Assembly (NCBI GenBank): GCA_002682825.1
Contig: NOKP01000029.1
Coordinates: 372,001-436,000, forward strand
Length of the DNA stretch: 64,000 nucleotides
Source of the DNA: Neonectria sp. B-13
Taxonomy: Eukaryota > Ascomycota > Sordariomycetes > Hypocreales > Nectriaceae
Direction: 5' to 3'
Shown here: piece after piece, positions 1 through 9,420 of the stretch
How the letters are laid out: each line of letters begins with the position of its first letter
Numbering within the stretch: the first letter of the stretch is position 1
The notes under the pieces: model-generated
What the model saw: only the letters and a program-made list of their open reading frames with translations
What the model was told of the DNA's origin: nothing
Databases searched by the model: none
Program-made: the position numbers and the translations under genes

Positions 1-1524
1 TCATCAGCTGGTACGTCGATGGACCGATTAACATCGTACAGGACGAAGGCTGGCGTGACCGGTCTTTGTGACACGAACGCCGTGAAGACCTCTTGGCGAA
101 AGGCAACGAGAAAGGCAGCTCGGCGCAATCCAGCCAAGTCCGGTGACTCGTTTGGTAGCTCCAAACCAGAAGGTGGGCTTTGCCCTGAGGCGGTGACGAA
201 AAGATGGCTGCCAAACAAATGTGTTCCGGAGTCAGCACCGCTGAGTGGAACTGGAATATCGGACGTTAGAAGTCACAAAATAGAGTCTAGGCAGCGGAGG
301 ATCGGATTCCTAACCTTCTATTTCCTCCAGTGTCCTCAAGATTACAATAGCAGCAAAGAGATCTTGGTTCAGTAATGCACCTGGATCATCCAGCATCGGC
401 ACTAGACTGTTCAAACACCGCTGGTGGTATCGATCCGACACGTATTCGTCAAAGTCGGTAGTTCGACTCAAGTATCTTGCACTCAGTGCAAACGCGGCAT
501 CCATGAGTGGTGGGCACACGGCTGCTCTCCAAGGAACCACCAGCGCAAAGTGCTTGTTAGGGTCGCATAGATCGAATACCCGAGCGACGTGGTCGATGAA
601 ATAGCGAATGAGGCTGGCTTCTCTGGAGTCTGTTAGAGGCCACATAGAGATTTCTTGGTAGAGTGGCAGTTGGTCTTTTGCTGTGATTGTTGAGGTGCTG
701 GGTGCCAAGCTAGGGCTTGTCTTTTCTAGGGAGCCATCGTTGCTCTCAATCCAGGTGCATGTATCCAACCGCGGTACCAAAGAGTAAGACGCGATGCTAG
801 TTGGTTCAGGGGCGTGTTCATACTCCAAATCTGTGGACACTGGAGCAGAACTAGGATTAGGTGGTGATATTTCGAGCCGTTCCCCTGCCAAGGACGAGAT
901 TGTGTCGTCTTCCAACTCGCTGTCCGACCTCGGTTCGTAGATCGATTGCAGAATTTGACCCTCGTCGATAAACGACAGAGTCTTGACAGATGCACACCAT
1001 GTTTGATCTGAGGCGAAGCTGTACTGGTGTGACTTGGAACCCAGACGTTTTGGAGGGGAGCTTCTAGTAGATGTGTTGGTGACAGCGATCGATGCGAGAC
1101 GTGTTCCACAGCAGATGAGCAAAGGGGGTACAGGCAGCGTAGACTTACGAGTAGTTTGAGTAGTGCTTGAACCTCACGTTAAATCCGCGGACACATTTCA
1201 CGCCGCTTTTAGTACAACGATTGCAGGCTGGTTGGGCACCATCACCTGTGAATGTTGATCAGCTCAGATGAGTAAGAGGAAAATACCATGGGACTCACAT
1301 TTCAAATGCCTGCACACATAAACCGATGCAAACCAGCGTCAGTGACCAAAGACCGAGTCGAAATATTACGAATGCAGCATACCTATAACGACAGTTCTAG
1401 CACTCGTCAATAACACGTTGCGTCAGTAATGACAAGGCAAGATAAGACATACTGTGCAGCCCACCCGCGAGCGTTGGTGACAGTCGGCACCCTGGTTCTG
1501 GTTTTGGCTGATAGATGATGCCAT
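1..1524 (-). CDS. Zn2Cys6 transcription factor, Fungal_trans_2 type (partial, 3' end off window)
   Basis: A nuclear DNA-binding regulator. I read six minus-strand exons: 1453-1524, 1383-1396, 1299-1309, 1149-1245, 315-1063 and 1-250 (open at the left edge). Introns are 53-85 nt, all GT...AG, with matching phase. The assembled protein (about 397 residues so far) starts MASSISQNQ and has a perfect binuclear cluster: C23-x2-C26-x6-C33-x6-C40-x2-C43-x6-C50. The cluster is complete only if two micro-exons of 14 and 11 nt are included, which is the strongest support for the model. The last exon encodes GLRRAAFLVAFRQE, typical of the ARCA-like Fungal_trans_2 family. The next gene is another Zn2Cys6 factor transcribed divergently. 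No target genes can be inferred. The micro-exons and start are not RNA-verified. Confidence 0.8.
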
Positions 1525-2609
1525 AATTCCGTGCAAAATCGCTCGTGTCGTTTTGGGTAAGTTTATGCGTTATGAACGCCTGTAAAGCCCTAGAAAGGGA
1601 AAGTCGGCGCGGACTGTGGATTATGGAAGAGGGACAGGTTCTGTCATAATTTCCCCAGACATAAGGGGGATGAAATGCGGGGAAACCAAGGTATGGTCAG
1701 CTGTGTCCCACTTGTTCGTCCGGTTATCAGGTCTAAACACGGCTTTCTAACCGAGATTCAAATTGCCAACGTTCCAAGTCACAGGCCTTTTTAGACTACC
1801 ACATTACCTGGAGTGATGGTATTCCGGTTTACGAGTCTTGATCTTGCATGAACTACTCAAGCGTTAATCCGTGGGGTCCATGGGAAAGTCGAGATACGCT
1901 AAATAAAATCCAAGACAGAATTCCCGAGCCGGGCTTGTGTAAAGGACAGGCTCCCGTCACATCACGTGACATTGCAGCACAGTGCTGCGATCCCACAGTG
2001 TGTGGGATCACACTGTGCTGCAAGGACCTCAAAGGGCCGCCTTTAGGGCCTCCCTTTGCATCACCAAGTTAGTCAATCAATTGAATCCACATCCTTTGTG
2101 GGAATAACCTCCTTTTGCCCCTTTGGGTGACTGTATTTCACTGCTTGACTCTAGGGTAGGCTCTGCTCCTTGAAATAAGATTGAACAAGCGGAGGATACA
2201 TGAATTCAATGCCATAATTGCCGTAGCAGGGACATCTCTATGAGTTATATTCTAAGCTATACAGTATCCTGGAATCTGTTTTAATTGGTGCTGTTACATC
2301 AAGAACCGACCCTCTTGTCCCAACCGACAAAGCGAAGCATTGTGGCTTAAAACCTGTGGCTTGTCCTAAATGTGGAGTCACATGACCCTATAGACGAAGC
2401 ACGTACTCCTGAATTACGCCATATCTTGGCATCCAAGCTATCGGAGGTGAGCGACTCACTCGTCATTGCGTCAATGCAAAGATAATCTACGTACGTACAA
2501 GGCAATCTGTCTGGGCCTGCTATTCAGCTCGATGATTATTCATCCGGCCCGCTTATAGTCCACTGCCTCCTTGGTACACCCCGAGCCCCTGGAGGCTTAG
2601 ACAGAAAGC
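1525..2609. promoter_or_regulatory. Intergenic region between two divergent Zn2Cys6 genes
   Basis: About 1.1 kb with no convincing coding sequence. It must hold the promoters of both regulators. The only clear structure is the nested hairpin at 1972-2023. Confidence 0.6.
1972..2023. repeat. Nested 52-bp inverted repeat (hairpin)
   Basis: The outer arms TTGCAGCACAGTG (1972-1984) and CACTGTGCTGCAA (2011-2023) are perfect inverted copies. Inside them, GATCCCACA (1989-1997) and TGTGGGATC (2001-2009) pair across a 3-nt loop. The near-perfect palindrome could be a relic of a small transposon end or a cruciform or protein-binding site. No flanking transposase is seen. Confidence 0.75.
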
Positions 2610-4542
2610 ATGTCGCGCGAGCAACGAAGATCCAACGTGCGACGAGCCAATGTCACGGCTTGCACCAGGTGCAGATCTCGCAAGCAACGATGTGATCAGA
2701 ACCTCCCAGCATGTTCCAGCTGCGAGCGGGCCGGAGTTGAATGCGTGAGCACAGATATTGACGGTAGAATTGCTCCAAGAAGGTCTAGACTCTGCCATCA
2801 ACTATTCGCATATTTTGCTAGTTTTTCTGACACTGCGCAGCTACATGAAGAGCCTCGAGGATCGCATTGCATATCTCGAGACACAACTTACAGCCCATGG
2901 AATCGAGGATGTAGACATGCTGCCTGCCGAATTCTCCCCGGCAGATGGACCTGAATCCATTCCAGCTTCGACCCTCTCACAAGAAACCGACGGCGAGTCC
3001 GAGGACTTGGTCGGTCGAATTGCCCTGAATTGTTTGCAGTCTCACACTTTCTCCGAAGGCATCGTGAACCAGAACGGCTTATCCCTACTACGCTCGCTTC
3101 TCTCTGACTCAATGACCAAGGTATCTTGGGCCGAGAAGAAATCGGACAATCACTCGCTGCTGGATGAGCTACCGCGCGAGACATACGCCCGTGTGCCCCG
3201 GCAAGAAGTGGCCGGTAGGCTGGTTGACACCTACTTTGAGCACTGCAATTTCTTTTCTCCAATAATCTCATCCAAGGAGGATTTCCTCGCCGTCATTGAG
3301 CCGCTTTACGACGAAACCTCCGTTTCCAACCGATCCCTGATCAATGTCCGGTTTCGCGCGTTGGTCGTGTTCGGGACCTCCATCTTGCTTCTGAACAGAA
3401 CCGACTCATCCGTCCCCATATCAAGGTCCGAGGGCCACTTTACAGCTGCTACGCAATTGTTTTCCCAACATCCTGACGCCATCTGCACCGGCGACCTGGA
3501 GCACTTGGCCAACCTCCTCTTCATCATTCAATATTCTTGCTTCTCCTCCAACTTAACCGCTGCATGGCACTTCCTCGGCCTTGCCACGAGACTGGCAGTC
3601 GAACTGAAATTGCACAGCGAGCGTGCAGTTGAGCCTGTACTCGACCAGCATCAAATCAACGAGAGGCGGTGGCTGTTTTGGTCCACATACACCTTTGAGC
3701 GGAATCTGTGTACTATTATCGGTCGGCCTTTTTCGATCCCAGATGAGGCCATCGAAACACCCCTTCCAGTTCCGTCAACAGATGACCCCGAGCGTGCCCT
3801 CGCCGTTCACCAAATAAAGAACCGTCGTCTGGAGTCGGAAATTTACACAACACTCAACCAGAAAGAACCCCTCAATGGGGCCGTTCTGGACAAACGGCTG
3901 TGGAGGGAGAACATTCAACAGCGAATTCTAGAGTGGCACACGTCTGTTCCCCCAATTCGACAAACAAGCCAACTAGCACCGGCCGAGATATTCAACGGTA
4001 GCTTATACAACGGCTTGGTCCTTCTCTATTATCCATCTTACCACTTCCCGAATCCCTCGAATGAAGACATTGCTGTTCTGGCACAGAGTGCTACTGACAG
4101 CATCAACTGCTATAAGAAAAGCTTCCGAGCAGGTGAACTGCGCTTCTACTGGCGTACAGTTCACAACCTGTTTAGGAGCGGCGTCGCCATTGCATATTGT
4201 GCGCAGGTTGCCAGGACGCAACGGAACCCGAACTTGAACCTCGGCGACATGAAGGCGTCGATCAACTCTTGTTCCTCGATACTTTGGGGTATGGTTGAAA
4301 GGTACCCGGCGGGCCAAGCATATCGCGACATCTTCGACAGTCTAAGCAACTCTGTTGTGAATCAACGTGATCAGATGGATCTTAGCGAGAGTCACATAAT
4401 GTTTGAGCAGAGCAGCGAGGAACAGTCGTCTATCTTTGCCGATATGTCTGCAGATCTGGGGTCCACAAATCTACCGCTGACGGCACTTGACGCATTATCG
4501 TGGGGGTTTGGGGACCTGTCACAAGTTCATGAAAGCATCTAG
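2610..4542 (+). CDS. Zn2Cys6 transcription factor with Fungal_trans domain
   Basis: A nuclear regulator of 624 residues from two exons, 2610-2782 and 2841-4542. The intron (GTCTAG...GCGCAG, 58 nt) is chosen because it joins GRIAPR to SYMKSLEDRIAYLE, the usual linker and coiled-coil after this kind of zinc cluster. The cluster is C18-x2-C21-x6-C28-x6-C35-x2-C38-x6-C45. The middle region has the Fungal_trans signature (RRWLFWSTYTFERN followed by IGRPFSIPDEAI, roughly residues 325-365). It ends only 30 bp from the convergent sulfatase stop and about 1.8 kb from a Dal5-type transporter, so it may regulate those two genes; this is inference from position only. Confidence 0.87.
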
Positions 4543-4572
4543 AACATGTTTTATTATAAATCTCAAGGCTAT

Positions 4573-5913
4573 CTAAAACTCTTTCAATGGGTCTGGCGGC
4601 GCAGGGTCATACTTGAGACTCTTCATGAACTCGGTTCTGAGCTTCGTCATGGGCTGCATTACCCAGGTATTGAAGGCCAATATATCTGACTCTTCTTTGG
4701 GATCTCTGACTGTGTTGAATAAGTACGGGCTCTCTAGACGCCCGGAAGACTGGTTGACTTTTGGCTCCCAGACCAAGTGCAGTTTCCAGTCCTTCCACTT
4801 GATAGCACGCAGCTCTTCTTTGATGTAAAAGAGGAATCCTGTTCTTTCGGATTTGGTATTTTTTGGATCTTTGAAGAATGCTGTTTGGTCAATGCCGTCA
4901 ATCGGACGGCCTGATGGCAGCTGCGAGCCCGTCATGCTCAAGATTGTCGTGAAGATGTCTGTGACGTGTACAATCTCATTGGATGTCACCCCCTCGGGGA
5001 CCAGTCCAGGCCATCGAATTATGAACGGCACGCGTAAGCTGCCTTCCATGGCCGTGTGGTAAGTTCCAGACCAGGGCCCAGCAGTCCCTCGATACGGTTC
5101 TCGAAACTCTGGGCCGTTGTCCGAGGCAAAGATGAAGATGGTGTTGTCTCGGATCCCCAGGGCGTCGAGGTGGTCGAGCAGCTCTCCTATGCGATGGTCC
5201 ATCTCCGCCATGGAGTCTGCGAAATCGCCCTGACCTGTCGTCCCGGCGAAGTCTTTGTGTGGGAGAGTGGGGAAATGGAGATGAACGAGAGGGTGGTAGA
5301 GAAAGAAGGCCTGCTCCTCTTCGACTTTCCGCGTCAACCAGTCTTTAGATCGCTCCACCAGCATCTCGTCGATAAGCCGTCGCTTTTCCAGATCATAAAC
5401 GCACACATCTTCGGATTTCTGACCGGCAATGCCCTTCATGATATACGGCAGTTCAGCCACTTCGGGAGTGTAGCCGATAGCCGACGTGAACTGTGTTTCG
5501 TCTGTGGTCCTGGGAATACCAAACCATTCGTCAAAGCCACGATCTGAAGGATACCGGCCAGGGATGTCCCCGAGATGCCACTTGCCGTGATGTGCCGTCG
5601 CGTAGTCGTTCGTTTTCAGGCATTCACCGAGTGTCTGCTCCCATTCCGTGAGACCCTGTGGGAAGCCGGCTGGGACAGATTGTCGGCAGCCGGTGCGGAT
5701 TGGATGTCGCCCGGTCATGAGGGCGGATCGAGTTGGCACACAGTCGCTCTCGACATTGAAGTTGTGCAACAAGAGACCTTCGGTGGAAAGTTTGTCGATC
5801 CTAGGTGTTGCAGCTCCGCGAAGTTCGCCGCCGCCGTAGCAGCCCAGCTCGCCCCAGCCAAGGTTGTCGGCCAGAGCGAGGACAACATTTGGTCGATTAG
5901 GGTCTCGAGACAT
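4573..5913 (-). CDS. Arylsulfatase-family sulfatase
   Basis: A type I sulfatase hydrolysing sulfate esters, 446 residues in one exon from the chosen start MSRDPNRPN. An in-frame ATG at 6159 would add 82 residues with no recognisable domain, so I prefer the start just before the first strand of the sulfatase fold (NVVLALAD). The formylglycine site is C58 in CVPTR (the C-x-P-x-R signature), followed by the second motif HHGKWHLGD. The metal-binding pair near the N-terminus reads D16-N17 rather than D-D, seen in a known subgroup with DNLGWGELGCYGGG. No signal peptide is visible, suggesting intracellular action. It is divergent from a (now split) anion-permease-type MFS gene, consistent with uptake and desulfation of an organosulfate; inferred. 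Confidence 0.87.
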   Translation of the reverse strand: MSRDPNRPNVVLALADNLGWGELGCYGGGELRGAATPRIDKLSTEGLLLHNFNVESDCVPTRSALMTGRHPIRTGCRQSVPAGFPQGLTEWEQTLGECLKTNDYATAHHGKWHLGDIPGRYPSDRGFDEWFGIPRTTDETQFTSAIGYTPEVAELPYIMKGIAGQKSEDVCVYDLEKRRLIDEMLVERSKDWLTRKVEEEQAFFLYHPLVHLHFPTLPHKDFAGTTGQGDFADSMAEMDHRIGELLDHLDALGIRDNTIFIFASDNGPEFREPYRGTAGPWSGTYHTAMEGSLRVPFIIRWPGLVPEGVTSNEIVHVTDIFTTILSMTGSQLPSGRPIDGIDQTAFFKDPKNTKSERTGFLFYIKEELRAIKWKDWKLHLVWEPKVNQSSGRLESPYLFNTVRDPKEESDILAFNTWVMQPMTKLRTEFMKSLKYDPAPPDPLKEF

Positions 5914-6373
5914 GATGGCTTGTGTGAATACTGGCAGACTCTCCGTATCAAAAGTTGAGATATAAATCTCCGTGTCTTTCTGTGTTATCATTCTGTTAAA
6001 TACACTCGTAGCCGAGGCCCACAACACTCGCAATATTAGCGCTCCCCACCGGCGCTCACCTCCGACGCTCATCTCCGACGCCAACTTCTGAATGCCGTAG
6101 CCCAAGTCGTTCGGCTTTTCTGACTCCACGTTGAACCGTCGCTCACCTCTAGGCTGCATCGTCGCCGGGCTGACGATTGAGCACGCTATGCGGACACGCG
6201 TTGGCGTAATTTCCAGAATGCTGTGATACTTGTCTAAGCAAAGATAGCCGGCGCAAGTCTCTGGGTATAACTACAGAGACTCTCGCCGTGTTCTGGTCTG
6301 AAGTCAACCACGTCGGCAACGCAGCTATTCAACAGCATAGCTTTGCCATCAATACTACCCCACCAGAGTGCCA
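5914..6373. promoter_or_regulatory. Shared divergent promoter, sulfatase / MFS gene
   Basis: A 460-bp stretch between two divergent start codons. It has no clear coding content apart from the optional N-terminal extension of the sulfatase frame. It would co-regulate the pair. Confidence 0.45.
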
Positions 6374-7436
6374 ATGGCAGACAAGATAGCTTCTGAACCG
6401 GGCGCCTGGAAGCAGGATCTCAACAATGATTCAAGCCAGGAAGTAGCCCACGAGCCAGAATGGACTCAGGCCGAGGAGAAAGCCGCGCTGCGAAAGTTGG
6501 TCCTTTCATACGCCCCGATTTATACTAGTAGCTAACAGAAATAGGTTGGACTTCTTCCTTATGCCCATGTTGGTAGGCGGGTTCTTCGTCCTCCAGCTCG
6601 ACCGCAGCAACATCGGAAATGCCCTGACCGACACCATCACGACCGACCTCAACATCACTTCCGACGACGTCAACCTTGGAAGCCAGCTGATGTCCATCGG
6701 TATCGTCGTTGTAGAGATCCCTTCCAATATCATCCTCCAGAAACTGGGCGCGCCCATCTGGTTGACGTTCCAGATGTTTGTCTGGGGACTTATCGCCTTG
6801 TCCCAGGCATGGTGTACCGACATCCATTCGTTCTATGCCACTCGGTTTCTCCTGGGTCTGTTCGAAGGCGGGTATATCCCTGGTGCCCAGTACATGCTTG
6901 CTCTGTTCTACACACGGAAAGAGCTTGCTTTGAGGACGGCCATCTTCTACTTTGGGAACTACTCCGCGACGGCAACGGGTTCTCTCATAGCTGCGGGAGT
7001 TTTGCAGATGGCAGGGATCAAGGGCCTTTCTGGCTGGCAATGGCTCTTCATCTGTAGGTCCCAAGATCCCTTCTCGTGTGCTCTGGACATTCGCGCTAAC
7101 AAAAAGAATAGTGGAGGGCGCGTTGACTCTCCTGGTCTTTGTAGCTTTCGTGGCCTTCCTTCCCCGAAGTCCAGCCCACACAGCTCCTATCCACGGCTGC
7201 TGGGACTTCTTCTCTGACCGTGAGCGCACCATCCTCCGATCCCGCGTTGTTGCCGAGGACGAGAGCAAAGGAGAGGATAAAGCTTCTATCTCGTTGGAAA
7301 GCCTACGTGGAGCCATCCTCGACTACCGGCTCTGGCTGCACATGATTCTCAACATCGTCAGTCTCGCACCCAAAGGTGGACTTCAGCTCTATGGCCCCAC
7401 GGTTATTAAGGGTCTGGGCTTCTCGAAGATCAACGC
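6374..7436 (+). pseudogene. MFS transporter (Dal5/allantoate-permease type), 5' fragment
   Basis: N-terminal two thirds of an anion:cation-symporter-type MFS permease. Exons are 6374-6495, 6545-7053 and 7112-7436. The joins give ALRKLDFFLMP and WLFILEGALT, both typical of the family, and LDRSNIGNA and LYGPTVIKGLGFSK are recognisable. Transporter homology stops exactly at codon GC(N) at 7436. The frame then runs into unrelated DNA and stops at 7623. The missing C-terminal part lies at 13872-14388, and the two pieces join in frame to 490 codons including stop, a normal length for this family. So the gene was interrupted by insertion of about 6.4 kb. A transcript could still give a truncated protein, unlikely to transport. 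Confidence 0.87.
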
Positions 7437-7856
7437 GCACTCTCTTGGCTCCCTGGCTGAATCCCAGCACTGCTACCCAGTCACCTGTGGCGCCGGTCTC
7501 ATTATCGTGCCGCATGGCATCGTCGAGGCTCTGGTCCAGCGCGCGGCAGGCGTCTTGGGGGGAAGCTTGCGGTGCCCGGAGTGCCAGCAAAGCCAGCGGC
7601 GGAATGGTCCCCACTCGCTGTAAACAGACAGGACGTCAGGGCCGGCTTCGGAATCGAAAGGCGCCTGAGCGAAGACAAGTCGAAACTCGTGCCTCAGCTG
7701 ATTGATCAATGCGCGACATTGGGCGCGAAAGATACGAGCGTTGGTGCCACCACCGTGGAGGCAGAGAATGCGTGGTAGGCCTAATTCCGTGTTCTCCTCT
7801 TCGACAGCTAATTGCGCCGTAACCTCTACTTGAGGCTCAACTCTGTATGGAGTCAT
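7437..7856 (-). pseudogene. FSH/LovG-type serine hydrolase, truncated and frameshifted
   Basis: N-terminal half of an FSH1-family alpha/beta hydrolase (PF03959 type). These proteins are often thioesterases releasing polyketides. It starts MTPYRVEPQ at 7856; LPRILCLHGGGTNARIF and YSEWGPFRRWL are characteristic. The frame is lost in a run of six C near 7556-7561, where one extra base would restore reading into DACRALDQ and the nucleophile elbow LGFSQGAK (G-x-S-x-G). Right after GAK the homology ends at the left border of the 6.4-kb insert, so the catalytic Asp and His are missing. It lies tail-to-tail against, and fused to, the MFS fragment. Doubly broken, so a pseudogene. The homopolymer shift could be a sequencing error but the truncation is not. 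Confidence 0.8.
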
Positions 7857-8484
7857 AGGAAAGTATTTGGAGGAAGTATAGCAGCAGTAAGCGAGGGTGA
7901 TAGGGAAGTCTATGTCAATAAGAAAAGCTCCAAGTTTGAATTAAAAACATTAAATAATCTTTTGCTCCGTTCAGCCCCCAATCAGTGACATCGGGGTGCC
8001 CTGCAAAGTGGGGCACAAAAATCAAGTCTACTGCAATTGAGAAGAGCATTGACTACTAGGGCAAGAGGAGCGTGAATTCGCCAGACATACGCGAAGGAGG
8101 ATGCAAAGAGGTGTGTAACGTGGGCTTGGAATTCAGCTGATCATCCAGAACCGAGCAATTTATAGTAGGCAGTAAAACGAGGTCACATAGACAGAAAATC
8201 AATCAGTGTGTTTTGTACAGAACTGATCTCTACCACCGCCGAGGTGGCGAGAGATGCCCTATTATTCATTGATTTAGGAGTACGTCAAACGGACGGACTT
8301 AACTATCCCCATAGACTAGGACAACCAGTTATTCCGACTCCGAATCCATTGATCCGTCTTGCAAAACAAGGTTGAGGCTCTGCATTATCACTTCGGCTGC
8401 ACCCGTATGACACTCAGAAAGACAGGTAAAAAGACCATGCTTGCTTCCCGAAACACTCGCCCTCTACCTCCTATGCAGCCGTGT
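7857..8484. other. Intergenic, no gene seen
   Basis: About 630 bp upstream of the FSH fragment and downstream of the SnoaL-like gene. I see no coding sequence or repeat worth naming. Confidence 0.5.
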
Positions 8485-8970
8485 CTACTTCTGGGGGGGC
8501 CGCATCAATGAAGCATCGCCTGAAGTCCAGATAACATTCAACACCAACTTCTTAATCTTCCACACACCCGCTTCGTCCTTGATCAGGTCAACGGAATACT
8601 CCCCGCCCACAGTGTACTTGGTTCCGTTTGGATCCCTGCCCGTGCCGGAAGACGCATGCTGTGCCGTTGAAGTAGCAGTAAGAGAAGCAGTATCGGCTCC
8701 ATCCTGGTAATTGACACGGACCATGCTGATATTGTGCGTGGTATCCATAGGACCAACTCTGTTGAGAACATTTGTGCGAATCAGGGAGAGGCCCTGGAGG
8801 ACTCTTATGTTGTCATCATGAATTTCCATAGAAACGTCTTCTCCGGCCCATGCTGAGTTGAAGAGTGCGGAGTCATGATGATCACTGGCAATGGCGGCTC
8901 GGTACACGGCGTCGGCGATAGCCTCACGCTGGCTGAGAGAGGGGAGGGCTTGCGGGAACGACTGCGACAT
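8485..8970 (-). CDS. SnoaL/NTF2-like domain protein
   Basis: A single-exon 161-residue protein filling one SnoaL_4/NTF2-like alpha-beta barrel. An N-terminal helix region (SQREAIADAVYRAAIASDHHD) is followed by the acidic patch FNSAWAGEDVSMEI, and the C-terminal strands carry GEYSVDLIKDEAGVWKIKKL, the usual end of the fold. Proteins of this family act as small cyclases, isomerases or hydratases and recur in fungal polyketide and terpenoid clusters; the reaction here cannot be told. It shares a 450-bp divergent promoter with the Zn2Cys6 gene at 9421, suggesting that factor controls it. Lies inside the 6.4-kb insert. Confidence 0.82.
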   Translation of the reverse strand: MSQSFPQALPSLSQREAIADAVYRAAIASDHHDSALFNSAWAGEDVSMEIHDDNIRVLQGLSLIRTNVLNRVGPMDTTHNISMVRVNYQDGADTASLTATSTAQHASSGTGRDPNGTKYTVGGEYSVDLIKDEAGVWKIKKLVLNVIWTSGDASLMRPPQK

Positions 8971-9420
8971 TTTCGCGGCTTGTGTTTGATAGAAGAATAG
9001 AAGAATAGAAATTTATATTGTTGATTGTAGTCATGCTCAGTCTATTTATTTAATTGCTAATAAGTGACGGATATATAAGTTGAGTACGGAGATTTCATGT
9101 AAGCACGGCGTGTGCAAATCTTCCCGCGGAATTCTCGGGTTTTATCTGTGCCCCGCTTATACTATATTATTGCGGACTGCGGGGACTGTGGCACCAGCAT
9201 AAGGTACGGTACTCCGTATGAGTAAGCTTATTCTGGTCCGTGCGCTGTTGAAGATCCCGAGAAAAACTCCGCCCAACTTGCCGCCAACTTCGAGGACTCC
9301 GGAAACCAACGTGGTCTTTACTTTCCGCGGCGTGCGCATCGTACGACAACGGAATGCTCCCAGAAGCCGCCACGATTTCGCGGTAAAGGCCAAGACGAAT
9401 ATTTGCAGAGTCGAGTTAAG
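8971..9420. promoter_or_regulatory. Divergent promoter, SnoaL-like gene / Zn2Cys6 gene
   Basis: A 450-bp region between two divergent starts with A/T-rich stretches (about 8995-9070). No defined operator is recognised. Confidence 0.45.

Noticed and set aside
1848..2072. 74-codon open frame on the plus strand
   Set aside because: It runs straight through the nested hairpin and has no motif; low-information chance frame.
5914..6159. N-terminal extension of the sulfatase to ATG 6159
   Set aside because: The extra 82 residues show no signal peptide or domain, while MSRDPNRPN sits at the normal start of the sulfatase fold.
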